Assembly: GCA_009784335.1 (NCBI GenBank)
Contig: WRBX01000022.1
Coordinates: 1 to 8,391, forward strand
Length of the DNA stretch: 8,391 nt
DNA from: Oscillospiraceae bacterium
GTDB taxonomy: Bacteria > Bacillota_A > Clostridia > Monoglobales > WRBX01
Direction: 5' to 3'
Part shown: positions 1 through 5,405 of the stretch, in pieces
How positions within the stretch are numbered: position 1 is the first letter of the stretch
Layout: every line of letters begins with the position of its first letter
Translations under genes and position numbers: made by a program
The notes under the pieces: generated by a model
The model's input: the letters and a program-made list of their open reading frames with translations, nothing else
What the model was told of the DNA's origin: nothing
Database searches by the model: none

Positions 1-1
1 A

Positions 2-190
2 CCTAAGGCCCCGGCACCCGTAGGGGCTCGCCTTGCTGAGCCCGCCGACGCAGAGCCCAATGTGGAAGCACCCGTAGGGGATGATGCCCACATCGTCCCG
101 GTCGAGCAAACCCCGGCTGAAGAACCAACCCCTGGGGCAACCGAAGAAACACCTACCGAAGAAAAAGTAGAAGAGGAGGCGAGTGAATAA
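2..190 (+). CDS. C-terminal acidic tail of probable ribosomal protein L13 (partial, 5' end outside window)
   Basis: The frame is open from base 2 to a TAA at 188-190, giving 62 residues with no upstream start in the window. The tail is rich in Pro, Ala, Glu and Thr and ends in a strongly acidic stretch ([10 protein letters not shown]). It contains no recognisable fold. The TAA overlaps the ATG of rpsI by one base (TAATG), so the two genes are translationally coupled. In nearly all bacteria rplM (L13) lies directly upstream of rpsI, so L13 is the best guess. That rests on gene order only, because the L13 core would lie outside the window. A tail of this kind goes beyond the standard L13 of about 145 residues. 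Two palindromic repeats (around 14-51 and 68-106) are translated within it, each starting with Ala-Pro-Val-Gly. The composition suggests a disordered extension. Confidence 0.6.
   Translation, partial: PKAPAPVGARLAEPADAEPNVEAPVGDDAHIVPVEQTPAEEPTPGATEETPTEEKVEEEASE
14..51. repeat. GTAGGGG-type palindromic repeat, copy 1, inside coding sequence
   Basis: The 13-base string gcacccgtagggg at 14-26 recurs exactly at 68-80. Here it opens a small hairpin: GGGCTC at 24-29 pairs with GAGCCC at 38-43 around an 8-base loop, followed by CCCGCCGACGC. Hairpins headed by GTAGGGG are, from memory, a dispersed repeat in Clostridia genomes. The outer boundaries are estimates. The repeat is read in frame within the L13-like tail. 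Confidence 0.6.
68..106. repeat. GTAGGGG-type palindromic repeat, copy 2, inside coding sequence
   Basis: This is the second copy of gcacccgtagggg (68-80), exactly 54 bases (18 codons) after the first. GGGATGAT at 78-85 pairs with ATCGTCCC at 92-99: eight pairs including one G-T wobble, around the loop GCCCAC. It is followed by CCCGGTCGAGC, similar to the end of copy 1. The stem sequences of the two copies differ although head and tail match. The copies are therefore two members of a family rather than a simple tandem duplication. Confidence 0.6.
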
Positions 191-603
191 TGCCAACTAA
201 AAAAGCAGAAACAAACAAATTCTATGGCACAGGGCGCCGCAAATCGTCCACCGCGCGCGTGTGGCTAGTCGAAGGCGGAAGCGGCAAAATCACTGTAAAC
301 GAGCGCGATATCGCTGAATATTTCGGCCTTGAAACTCTTATCACAATTGTCAAGCAGCCGCTTGTGCTCACCGATACTCTCGGCAAATATGATATCATCG
401 CAACCGTTAAAGGCGGCGGGGTAACCGGCCAGGCCGGCGCAATCCGCCACGGCATCGCCCGCGCGCTGCTCGAAGCCGATTCCGATGAATATCGCATTCC
501 GCTCAAGCGCGAAGGCTACCTAACTCGCGACCCACGCATGAAAGAGCGCAAAAAATACGGCCTTAAAGCCGCTCGCAGAGCACCACAGTTTAGCAAGAGA
601 TAA
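190..603 (+). CDS. rpsI: 30S ribosomal protein S9
   Basis: S9 is a component of the small ribosomal subunit head; its C-terminal tail reaches towards the P-site tRNA. The 137-residue product has the family's usual size (about 130). It shows the N-terminal [14 protein letters not shown] signature, the central [19 protein letters not shown] motif, and the C-terminal [25 protein letters not shown] region ending in the invariant Ser-Lys-Arg. The ATG overlaps the upstream stop (TAATG) and is preceded by GAGGAGG at 173-179, about 10 bases away, inside the previous gene, which fixes the start. A strong intrinsic terminator follows at 619-650, so this is the last gene of the probable rplM-rpsI operon. 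Base composition is much richer in G+C than downstream: 44 of 60 bases at 421-480, as expected only partly from ribosomal-gene codon use. Confidence 0.97.
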   Translation: MPTKKAETNKFYGTGRRKSSTARVWLVEGGSGKITVNERDIAEYFGLETLITIVKQPLVLTDTLGKYDIIATVKGGGVTGQAGAIRHGIARALLEADSDEYRIPLKREGYLTRDPRMKERKKYGLKAARRAPQFSKR

Positions 604-618
604 TCAATACAAAATTAC

Positions 619-650
619 AAAAGGTTGGGAAATCTATCCCAACCTTTTTT
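619..650 (+). terminator. Intrinsic terminator of rpsI, possibly bidirectional
   Basis: AAGGTTGGGA (621-630) pairs perfectly with TCCCAACCTT (637-646) around a 6-base loop. Two more A-T pairs at the base extend the stem to 12 pairs. On the + strand a run of six T (645-650) completes a classical rho-independent terminator. On the - strand the hairpin is followed by TTTTGTAATTTT. It may therefore also end the converging DUF368 transcript, whose stop codon is only 26 bases away. Confidence 0.93.
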
Positions 651-675
651 ATGTTTTAATCTATTTGATTTAATG

Positions 676-1524
676 TTAAGATTCGCTCTTTTTCATTTTT
701 TTACCCAAAACTACAAATAGCATTGAAACCACAAGGCCGGCAGCAAGCGCGCCGGCGCCTAAACCCCAATTGAAATTTATGCTCGGCATTTGTATACTTT
801 TTAAGAAAATTCCAATTAGCGACCCGCTCATAAAACCAAGAACCGCAGTGTTAGCAACTGCAGGAAAACGCGCAAATGTCGCCTTGATTCCGCGTGCGGT
901 AAACACTAAACCTATCACAGCCGTCACACAGAAAATAGCAAAAGGCAACAGCATTGAAAAATCTCCGTGCAATAGCCCGCTGGCAATGGAAATCAGCTGC
1001 CCATAAACACCCATGATAATAAGCACCATCGAAACGCTCATGCCGGGAATCAGCGCCGTCGCTCCGGCCAGTAGCCCGGCAATAGCAAGAATCAGTAAGC
1101 CGCTCTCGCCAACATTTTCAGCCCCGACCGCAACAATGCTAAGTATAAATGCCGCCGCAAATGCCATTGTTCCCCAAAGAAAGCTACTAATTTTTAAGCC
1201 ATATTTCCTTACATCGGCAAAAATAATAGGAAGATTGCCGGCGATTAAACCTACAAAGAGCAAATATGTCGCCTTTTCATATCTCTCGAACATAATATCA
1301 AAAGCCAAAACAAACAGCACAGCACTAATCAGCGCACCAATCCCCAGCGGCAAGCAATACATTACATTTTTTTTGAAATCTTTAAATGGATTAGAAGTGA
1401 TACGGATTATTTCATGATAAATGCCAAGAATAATGGCAATGACGCTACCGCTAAACCCCGGTGCAAAAACGCTCAAACCAAGAAAAAAACCGCAAAAAAC
1501 AAGATATAAGAATTCTTTGAGCAT
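676..1524 (-). CDS. DUF368 family membrane protein, probable undecaprenyl-phosphate translocase (PopT-like)
   Basis: This polytopic membrane protein of 282 residues has the DUF368 duplication. The first half carries APGFSGS (residues 21-27) followed by LGIY (33-36), and the second half carries IPGMSVS (159-165) followed by GVYG (172-175). These match the paired PGxSG re-entrant motifs of the family. Members, named PopT in Vibrio, have been shown to return the lipid carrier undecaprenyl phosphate to the cytoplasmic face for reuse in wall synthesis; the role here is inferred from family membership. About eight hydrophobic segments are visible and the C-terminus is short and basic. The ATG at 1524 is preceded by AGGAGT six bases away. 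It lies 27 bases after yabR on the same strand, so the two are probably co-transcribed. The second motif reads GMSVS rather than the commoner G-S-G form. The family call is firm; the substrate is moderately likely. Confidence 0.87.
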   Translation of the reverse strand: MLKEFLYLVFCGFFLGLSVFAPGFSGSVIAIILGIYHEIIRITSNPFKDFKKNVMYCLPLGIGALISAVLFVLAFDIMFERYEKATYLLFVGLIAGNLPIIFADVRKYGLKISSFLWGTMAFAAAFILSIVAVGAENVGESGLLILAIAGLLAGATALIPGMSVSMVLIIMGVYGQLISIASGLLHGDFSMLLPFAIFCVTAVIGLVFTARGIKATFARFPAVANTAVLGFMSGSLIGIFLKSIQMPSINFNWGLGAGALAAGLVVSMLFVVLGKKMKKSES

Positions 1525-1551
1525 GAATTAACTCCTAATTAATATCAACCT

Positions 1552-1938
1552 TTAAGTATTTTTATCTCTTCGCTTCAAATCATGCACTTTTTCTTCACTC
1601 TGTTGCTTAAATTTTTTCATCATTTCTTCGAACGGATCAAGCGGCTCCTTATTCTTATTATTCTTTCCCCTGAATCCGGAATTGCCGGTAGAAGAAACTG
1701 CCGCACCGTCTGCCTGTTTAATAGAAAGGCTAAGTTTGCCCTTGTCATCTTTTGAAAGCACCTTGACTTTTACTTCCATGCCGCTATGTATAATTTGATT
1801 TATGTCAGCGACATAATCATTTGATATCTCCGAAATATGAACCAGACCCGAGGCTCCGTTGTCCATAGAAACAAACACGCCGAATGATGTAATTCCCGTT
1901 ACTTTTCCCTGCAAAATGCTTCCGATTTCTACTGCCAT
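1552..1938 (-). CDS. yabR: S1 RNA-binding domain protein, YabR/GSP13 family
   Basis: Residues 1-77 form one S1 (OB-fold) RNA-binding domain: GSILQGKVTGITSFGVFVSM, then GLVHISEIS, then VKVKVLSKDDKGKLSLSIKQ, which is the classical S1 pattern. A flexible Gly/Asn/Lys-rich linker follows, then a charged helix (FEEMMKKFKQQSEEKVHDLKRR) typical of clostridial YabR proteins. Related GSP13/CvfD proteins associate with ribosomes or act in post-transcriptional regulation; the target here is unknown. Its place directly after divIC matches the Bacillus order divIC-yabR and supports the name. The ATG has AAGGAG 12 bases upstream, a slightly long spacing. A terminator-like hairpin lies between divIC and this gene and leaves no room for an obvious separate promoter. 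Expression therefore probably depends on read-through from divIC. Confidence 0.9.
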   Translation of the reverse strand: MAVEIGSILQGKVTGITSFGVFVSMDNGASGLVHISEISNDYVADINQIIHSGMEVKVKVLSKDDKGKLSLSIKQADGAAVSSTGNSGFRGKNNKNKEPLDPFEEMMKKFKQQSEEKVHDLKRRDKNT

Positions 1939-1968
1939 ACTATTCTAAATCTCCTTATTAAATATGAT

Positions 1969-1990
1969 AAAAAGACGACCATTGGCCGCC
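1969..1990 (-). terminator. Terminator-like hairpin between divIC and yabR
   Basis: Read on the - strand, GGCGGCC (1990-1984) pairs with GGTCGTC (1980-1974) in seven pairs, two of them G-T wobbles. The loop is only three bases, and five T follow (1973-1969). This has the form of a rho-independent terminator. It lies 7 bases beyond the divIC stop codon and 30 bases before the yabR start, so it may set the divIC:yabR transcript ratio rather than stop transcription fully. Confidence 0.6.
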
Positions 1991-1997
1991 TGCTGGA

Positions 1998-2300
1998 TTA
2001 ATCTATCGCTAAGCTATCAACAAATATTATCTCATTTGGAAAAACCAAGCCATCCCGAGTTTTGGCAATATCTTTTTTATACTCATCAAGTTGCAATTTT
2101 TCTTTTTCAGCTTCCAATTCATCATTTTTCTCCTGAGCTTGCGCAATTTGCTCATCTAAAGCCTTCATCTTAGCCGATTGAGTGCTAAGCTGACTATTTT
2201 GTGAGATAAAAATGGATGATATAAACGCAAAAATGAGTAGCAAAATAACAGCTACTAATTTTTGTTTAACATTCGGCTTTAGTTTTAAGCGCTTTGCCAA
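1998..2300 (-). CDS. divIC: Septum formation initiator, DivIC/FtsB family
   Basis: DivIC pairs with FtsL and DivIB in the cell-division complex and helps activate septal wall synthesis. The 100-residue product has the family layout: a short basic cytoplasmic N-terminus (MAKRLKLKPNVKQK), one membrane segment at about residues 14-33, a coiled coil at about 36-70 (SQLSTQSAKMKALDEQI...LEAEKEKLQ), and the end motif LDEYKKDIAKTRDGLVFPNEIIF. That end motif matches the family pattern of an acidic-Tyr motif followed by GLV-P-E-I-F. The start codon is TTG at 2300, preceded by AAAGGAG nine bases upstream; no better in-frame ATG exists. It has its own near-consensus promoter (2337-2365), so it need not depend on the genes upstream. 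Neighbours yabQ (two genes upstream) and yabR (downstream) fit the Firmicutes cluster. Confidence 0.9.
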   Translation of the reverse strand: MAKRLKLKPNVKQKLVAVILLLIFAFISSIFISQNSQLSTQSAKMKALDEQIAQAQEKNDELEAEKEKLQLDEYKKDIAKTRDGLVFPNEIIFVDSLAID

Positions 2301-2336
2301 TCAGGATTTCTCCTTTTGGATTCTAACTTCCTATTC

Positions 2337-2365
2337 AATATACATAAGTGACATTTACTTGTCAA
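2337..2365 (-). promoter_or_regulatory. Sigma-A-type promoter of divIC
   Basis: On the - strand TTGACA (2365-2360) and TATATT (2342-2337) are separated by exactly 17 bases: a perfect -35 and a five-of-six -10 box. It sits between the stop of the PEP-type gene (2372) and the divIC start, leaving a leader of about 30 bases with AAAGGAG. Near-consensus sequence argues for strong, constitutive expression. Confidence 0.85.
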
Positions 2366-2371
2366 ATCTTT

Positions 2372-4363
2372 TTACAAAATTCTATGCGTAACATTTTGTG
2401 AGCTATGCATTTTCTCGCTATCATTGATAAATTCCTTCGCTATAGATGCAAAATCTGAATTGCATGAAATATAATTTGCGCCTAATTCTCGATAAAATTC
2501 GAGGTTTTCTGCATAGCTTGAATGGTCGCCGCAAAAACCGATTTCTATATTGGGTTTTGATATTTTCGCGCGGTAAATTCCCTCTTTTATGAAGGCTTTA
2601 GCCTCCGGAGTTAATCTAATAAATGCTTCTGAATCACTATTTCTTGGCAGGCCTGTAACGCTTTGGGTCAAATCATTTGTGCCAAAAGAAATAAAATCAG
2701 CAATTTTAGCAAGATTATGTGCATCATTAGCAGCGCGAACATTCTCAATCATAGCGCCCACTCGATAATTCTTAAAACCTTTGCTGGAAGCAATCGTGTT
2801 AATATGCATTGTTATTTGGTCAAAATCTTTATCCCACTCTATTCTTGGAACTAAAATATCAACACTTGCGCCGGTTTCAATAGCAGCATCAAATATTGCT
2901 GACGCCTGCATATTGGTAAGGCACATGCAATTTCGTAACTGTGAGGCTCCACCATTTGGCACTCCTTTGTTCCATTCTAAATCTCTTCTTCTTTCATCAG
3001 AAACCAATTCCTCAAGCCGAACATCCATCAATCTAAAAACAACTCTCCTGCCATTCGCAATTTTAAAAATTTCTCTTGCCTCATTTCTTTGAATTTCGCC
3101 TAGCTTTTTCAAAGTTTCGCTGCAAATTCCATATTCATCTTTTGTGAAAAGGTCTCGAAGTAATTCCTTGCCAAACATATCCTCGGTGCGAATTAGTCCA
3201 ATGCCATCAGCGCCATTGTCAAAGGCAGATTGAACCGATTTTGCATTGTAAGCGCTCGCACAAACGCTAATTGCATTATTGAAATTTCTAATTGAATTTT
3301 TCACTATTTCTGGTTGATTATCACTATCAAGTTGAACTCTGCCATATTCATTGACATTAAACCTGTCGCCATTTTCATCAATGGCAAGAGTTAGATCCAA
3401 ATATTTTAATTCATAGGGATATTTATCTAAATTAATAACGGTGTGATGCCCAAATTTAGTGCCATAAGCATCAAGTTTTGATAAATCTATCGGCTCATCA
3501 ATTATGGCGTTTCTAATATTGGCATCATAAATAGACCTATTATTGCTATTTACATTTATAAGTTTATGTCTTCTTGCATTCATGCCAAAATTTATTCTCT
3601 GTGTGTTAAATTTTTCGCAATCAATGGTGAGAGGCCCATCGAATGGAAAAGGAAATTTGTCAAGCTCAATATTACTAAAATCGTTATACCTTGCCCATAC
3701 TAAGTTATTCCCTCTGAATTCTGCATTTCTTTTATTCCCGAAAAACACAATTCGCCTATTATTAATCTCCTTAGGTGCAACTGCCATATAAGCCTCAGCA
3801 GCTGTCATTTTTCCTTGCAAAACTTGCGAAACATCATCTCTCTTATAACCGACAGTTTCCATCGCATTGAGGAATACACTCACTTGCTCATCTTCAGATA
3901 GCATATCCCAATCACGCTCGCCGGTTTCAATATATGTTTTAGATTTCCAGTCATATATTCTTCCACGAGCACCTATTAATTCAGGCGCACGATTATTCCT
4001 ATCATAAATCGGATACTCGGGGCCGCCTTCTTTTGGCTTAAGCAAATAAGCTCGAAGGTCTAATCTATCTGGGGTATCATCTTGAATATCAAAAAATATC
4101 CCATCTTTGAATTTAAATCCATCCGCAAGATGCTCGCCCATTACTACTCCCAGCCATGTCCATGGAGTTGATTGTGAATGATTTGTGAAACCACAAAATC
4201 CAAATGTAGCACCTTTCGCGGTTCTAATTTGGCTATAAGGCCCTCTATCATTATAGAATGGAACATAATCTAGCCCTTCATACCTATCACCTTTGCCATC
4301 CCAAAAGTGCCATTGATACCCTAATTTGATAAGTTCCACTATTTCTTTTTTATCTAAGTCCAT
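2372..4363 (-). CDS. PEP/pyruvate-binding TIM-barrel protein related to the PPDK C-terminal domain, with unknown N-terminal half
   Basis: The 663-residue product splits in two. From about residue 370 to 650 it matches the C-terminal PEP/pyruvate-binding barrel of pyruvate phosphate dikinase (PPDK) and PTS enzyme I. Visible motifs are GADGIGLIRTEDMF (384-397), FRLMD with Arg444, a diverged LRNCMCL around Arg477, GAMIE with Glu540, FGTNDLTQ with Asn563/Asp564, and GFCGDH with Cys611, the position of PPDK's catalytic Cys. The PEP and Mg-binding residues thus appear kept. The first 360 residues show neither an ATP-grasp domain nor the usual TSHAAVVAR phosphohistidine motif; only GHHTVI (304-309) is weakly similar in place. 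They include aromatic-rich stretches I do not recognise. The ATG at 4363 is preferred because GAAAGGGGA lies eight bases upstream; a GTG 45 bases earlier falls at the predicted transcription start. The gene sits between yabQ and divIC, normally adjacent. It may be a catalytic or a PEP-sensing protein. Confidence 0.75.
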   Translation of the reverse strand: MDLDKKEIVELIKLGYQWHFWDGKGDRYEGLDYVPFYNDRGPYSQIRTAKGATFGFCGFTNHSQSTPWTWLGVVMGEHLADGFKFKDGIFFDIQDDTPDRLDLRAYLLKPKEGGPEYPIYDRNNRAPELIGARGRIYDWKSKTYIETGERDWDMLSEDEQVSVFLNAMETVGYKRDDVSQVLQGKMTAAEAYMAVAPKEINNRRIVFFGNKRNAEFRGNNLVWARYNDFSNIELDKFPFPFDGPLTIDCEKFNTQRINFGMNARRHKLINVNSNNRSIYDANIRNAIIDEPIDLSKLDAYGTKFGHHTVINLDKYPYELKYLDLTLAIDENGDRFNVNEYGRVQLDSDNQPEIVKNSIRNFNNAISVCASAYNAKSVQSAFDNGADGIGLIRTEDMFGKELLRDLFTKDEYGICSETLKKLGEIQRNEAREIFKIANGRRVVFRLMDVRLEELVSDERRRDLEWNKGVPNGGASQLRNCMCLTNMQASAIFDAAIETGASVDILVPRIEWDKDFDQITMHINTIASSKGFKNYRVGAMIENVRAANDAHNLAKIADFISFGTNDLTQSVTGLPRNSDSEAFIRLTPEAKAFIKEGIYRAKISKPNIEIGFCGDHSSYAENLEFYRELGANYISCNSDFASIAKEFINDSEKMHSSQNVTHRIL

Positions 4364-4408
4364 AAAAAAAATCCCCTTTCGCGAGGAGATATTACTCTTG
4401 CTCCCCAC
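4364..4408 (-). promoter_or_regulatory. Structured leader with RBS of the PEP-barrel gene; two alternative hairpins
   Basis: In this 45-base leader GGGGAG (4406-4401) can pair with CTCCTC further on. The same CTCC segment can instead pair with GGGGA, which is the ribosome binding site, in a small hairpin followed at once by eight T. The two pairings exclude each other. This could be a simple translational or transcriptional attenuator. The stems are only 5-6 pairs, so chance is a real alternative. Confidence 0.35.
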
Positions 4409-4414
4409 AAAAAA

Positions 4415-4443
4415 ACTTTAACAAAAAAGTGGACGGGTGTCAA
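4415..4443 (-). promoter_or_regulatory. Sigma-A-type promoter of the PEP-barrel gene
   Basis: On the - strand TTGACA (4443-4438) and TAAAGT (4420-4415) are 17 bases apart. The sequence TGTTAAAGT adds an extended -10 TG element. It begins five bases after the yabQ stop and predicts a transcript start near 4408, 45 bases before the chosen ATG. The gene can thus be expressed in vegetative cells independently of yabP-yabQ. Confidence 0.75.
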
Positions 4444-4447
4444 CTTT

Positions 4448-4903
4448 TTATATCTTTTTCGAAAATCTTTTTAGGCGCCCCAAATTTGCTTTGAATCCAT
4501 AGATTAACAAAAAACAAGGCTTTTTCATTTTCTTTATGAAAAACACGAGTGGGAATAGCACAACTTTCAATAAAAATCTGGCAAGCTTATTTAGAAGCTT
4601 ATACAAAAAAACAACGATTTTTGAGCAGAATTTACTTAGATATGCAAGATATAGAAAAACTCCGATGATAATTCCCAAAAATTCGAATAGGCGCAGATTG
4701 CCGCTATTAAAAGAGATTATGAATTGTAGTGAAACGAAACTTGTAAGCAGCCAAAAAAAACAATCGCCCAAAATGATTGAGTACTTTCTCGGCTTGAAAA
4801 TCGTGCGATGAATGCGAAACAAATCATAAATAGTGCCGATTAATAGCCCGCAAACAACACACATAAAAAAAACTAAAATTTGATTTTGTGAAGTAATTTC
4901 CAT
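4448..4903 (-). CDS. yabQ: Spore cortex biosynthesis protein YabQ
   Basis: YabQ is a mother-cell membrane protein needed for spore cortex formation in Bacillus subtilis. The 151-residue product has the family pattern. A first membrane segment (ILVFFMCVVCGLLIGTIYDLFRIHR) contains the characteristic GxxYDLFR motif. A second carries GDCFFWLLTSFVSLQFI, and then comes NLRLFEFLGIIIGVFLYLAYLS. After that a hydrophobic, Lys-rich segment replaces the longer tail of Bacillus YabQ (about 210 residues), so this is a short member. The ATG at 4903 follows GAGGGA seven bases upstream. It lies downstream of yabP, as expected, but 144 bases away, because an AT-rich palindromic repeat fills the gap. Base composition is very AT-rich (16 G+C in 60 bases at 4561-4620). 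Confidence 0.85.
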   Translation of the reverse strand: MEITSQNQILVFFMCVVCGLLIGTIYDLFRIHRTIFKPRKYSIILGDCFFWLLTSFVSLQFIISFNSGNLRLFEFLGIIIGVFLYLAYLSKFCSKIVVFLYKLLNKLARFLLKVVLFPLVFFIKKMKKPCFLLIYGFKANLGRLKRFSKKI

Positions 4904-4920
4904 GATGCTTCCCTCTGAAA

Positions 4921-5037
4921 TTCATTAAAGAATGAATAATAAAGAAGAAAGAATAAAGGAAGTAGAATTTGCGGAGCAAATTATCCATCATTATTCTTTA
5001 TTATTTATTCTTTATTATTTATTCATTATTCTTTCTT
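4921..5037. repeat. AT-rich palindromic (MITE-like) repeat between yabP and yabQ
   Basis: The centre is a perfect hairpin: AATTTGC (4966-4972), loop GGA, GCAAATT (4976-4982). On either side are imperfect complementary arms made of short runs such as AATGAATAATAAAG on the left and CTTTATTATTTATTC on the right. The right arm holds an exact tandem pair of the 14-mer ATTCTTTATTATTT (4993-5020). The left end is itself a small palindrome, TTCATT-AAAG-AATGAA (4921-4936). No gene is encoded. The layout suggests a non-autonomous repeat that has grown by slippage. As RNA on the yabP-yabQ transcript it would fold into a long stem. Confidence 0.65.
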
Positions 5038-5048
5038 CTCTATGGTTT

Positions 5049-5306
5049 TTACTTGAACATCTTAGCCCACACGCTTTCTTTTTCTCTCTTAGGCGTTTCA
5101 TAAATAAAAGAATTCAGCTTGCCCTCAATAATCACTTCGCCAATTTCCACGCTGAGCTTATTAATACGAAAATTTTCACCGTGAAGAACCAGTCCGCCCT
5201 GCTGCGTGTCTAAAATAACCTCTGCCTCCGAAAATGAAACAACATCGGTCACCCCGGAAATATTGGTTTTCATGCGGTTTTCGATGATAATATTATTTAT
5301 CTCCAT
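5049..5306 (-). CDS. yabP: Sporulation protein YabP
   Basis: YabP belongs to the YabP/YqfC family of small beta-rich sporulation proteins made in the mother cell and needed for normal spore envelope assembly. The 85-residue product shows the family pattern throughout: NNIIIENRMKTNISGVTDVVSF, then an acidic-hydrophobic strand with TQQGGLVLHGENFRINKLSVEIGEV, then IEGKLNSFIY. Length is close to the Bacillus protein (about 100). The ATG at 5306 has GGAAGG eight bases upstream. It is the first gene of the left-going cluster; the usual upstream neighbour of Bacillus (the small S4-domain protein RqcP/YabO) is not here, and a divergent regulator gene replaces it. No strong sigma-A promoter is seen upstream; a CATACTTT at 5336-5329 resembles a sigma-E -10 box, but no good -35 accompanies it. 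Confidence 0.88.
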   Translation of the reverse strand: MEINNIIIENRMKTNISGVTDVVSFSEAEVILDTQQGGLVLHGENFRINKLSVEIGEVIIEGKLNSFIYETPKREKESVWAKMFK

Positions 5307-5341
5307 GATATATACCTTCCCTTCTAAATTAAAAGTATGAA

Positions 5342-5356
5342 AAGTTTGACAAACTT
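5342..5356. promoter_or_regulatory. Perfect palindrome over the -35 box: operator candidate
   Basis: AAGTTTG-A-CAAACTT is an exact inverted repeat with 7-base arms. It contains the TTGACA of the rightward promoter and lies 36 bases upstream of the yabP start in the other direction. Position and symmetry fit a dimeric repressor site controlling one or both divergent genes. No binding protein can be named. Confidence 0.45.
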
Positions 5357-5373
5357 AGAACATGTTTTATACA
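5346..5373 (+). promoter_or_regulatory. Sigma-A-type promoter of the response regulator-polC unit
   Basis: TTGACA (5346-5351) and TATACA (5368-5373) are separated by 16 bases: a perfect -35 and a five-of-six -10. The predicted start near 5380 leaves a leader of about 25 bases carrying the ribosome binding site GGGAGGG at 5395-5401. Confidence 0.75.
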
Positions 5374-5405
5374 GTTAATCTATTGAAAAAAATAGGGAGG
5401 GACCT

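Noticed and set aside
222..506. Open frame on the - strand inside rpsI
   Set aside because: It lies wholly within the unmistakable S9 gene, has no ribosome binding site and shows no family pattern.
770..1417. Two + strand open frames opposite the DUF368 gene
   Set aside because: They are antisense shadows of the membrane protein, whose family motifs and ribosome binding site are clear on the - strand.
2663..3791. Three + strand open frames opposite the PEP-barrel gene
   Set aside because: They are antisense shadows with no recognisable domain; the opposite strand carries conserved catalytic motifs over the same bases.
4364..4408. GTG start 45 bases upstream of the chosen ATG of the PEP-barrel gene (adds 15 residues)
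   Set aside because: It has no ribosome binding site and coincides with the predicted transcription start of the TTGACA-17-TAAAGT promoter, whereas the ATG at 4363 has GAAAGGGGA at ideal spacing.
4993..5020. Tandem 14-base repeat considered as CRISPR or origin iterons
   Set aside because: Only two units with no spacers, and AT slippage inside a larger palindrome explains them better.
5329..5336. Sigma-E promoter for yabP based on CATACTTT
   Set aside because: The -10-like string has no convincing -35 partner at 14-15 bases, so it is mentioned only under yabP and not listed as a promoter.
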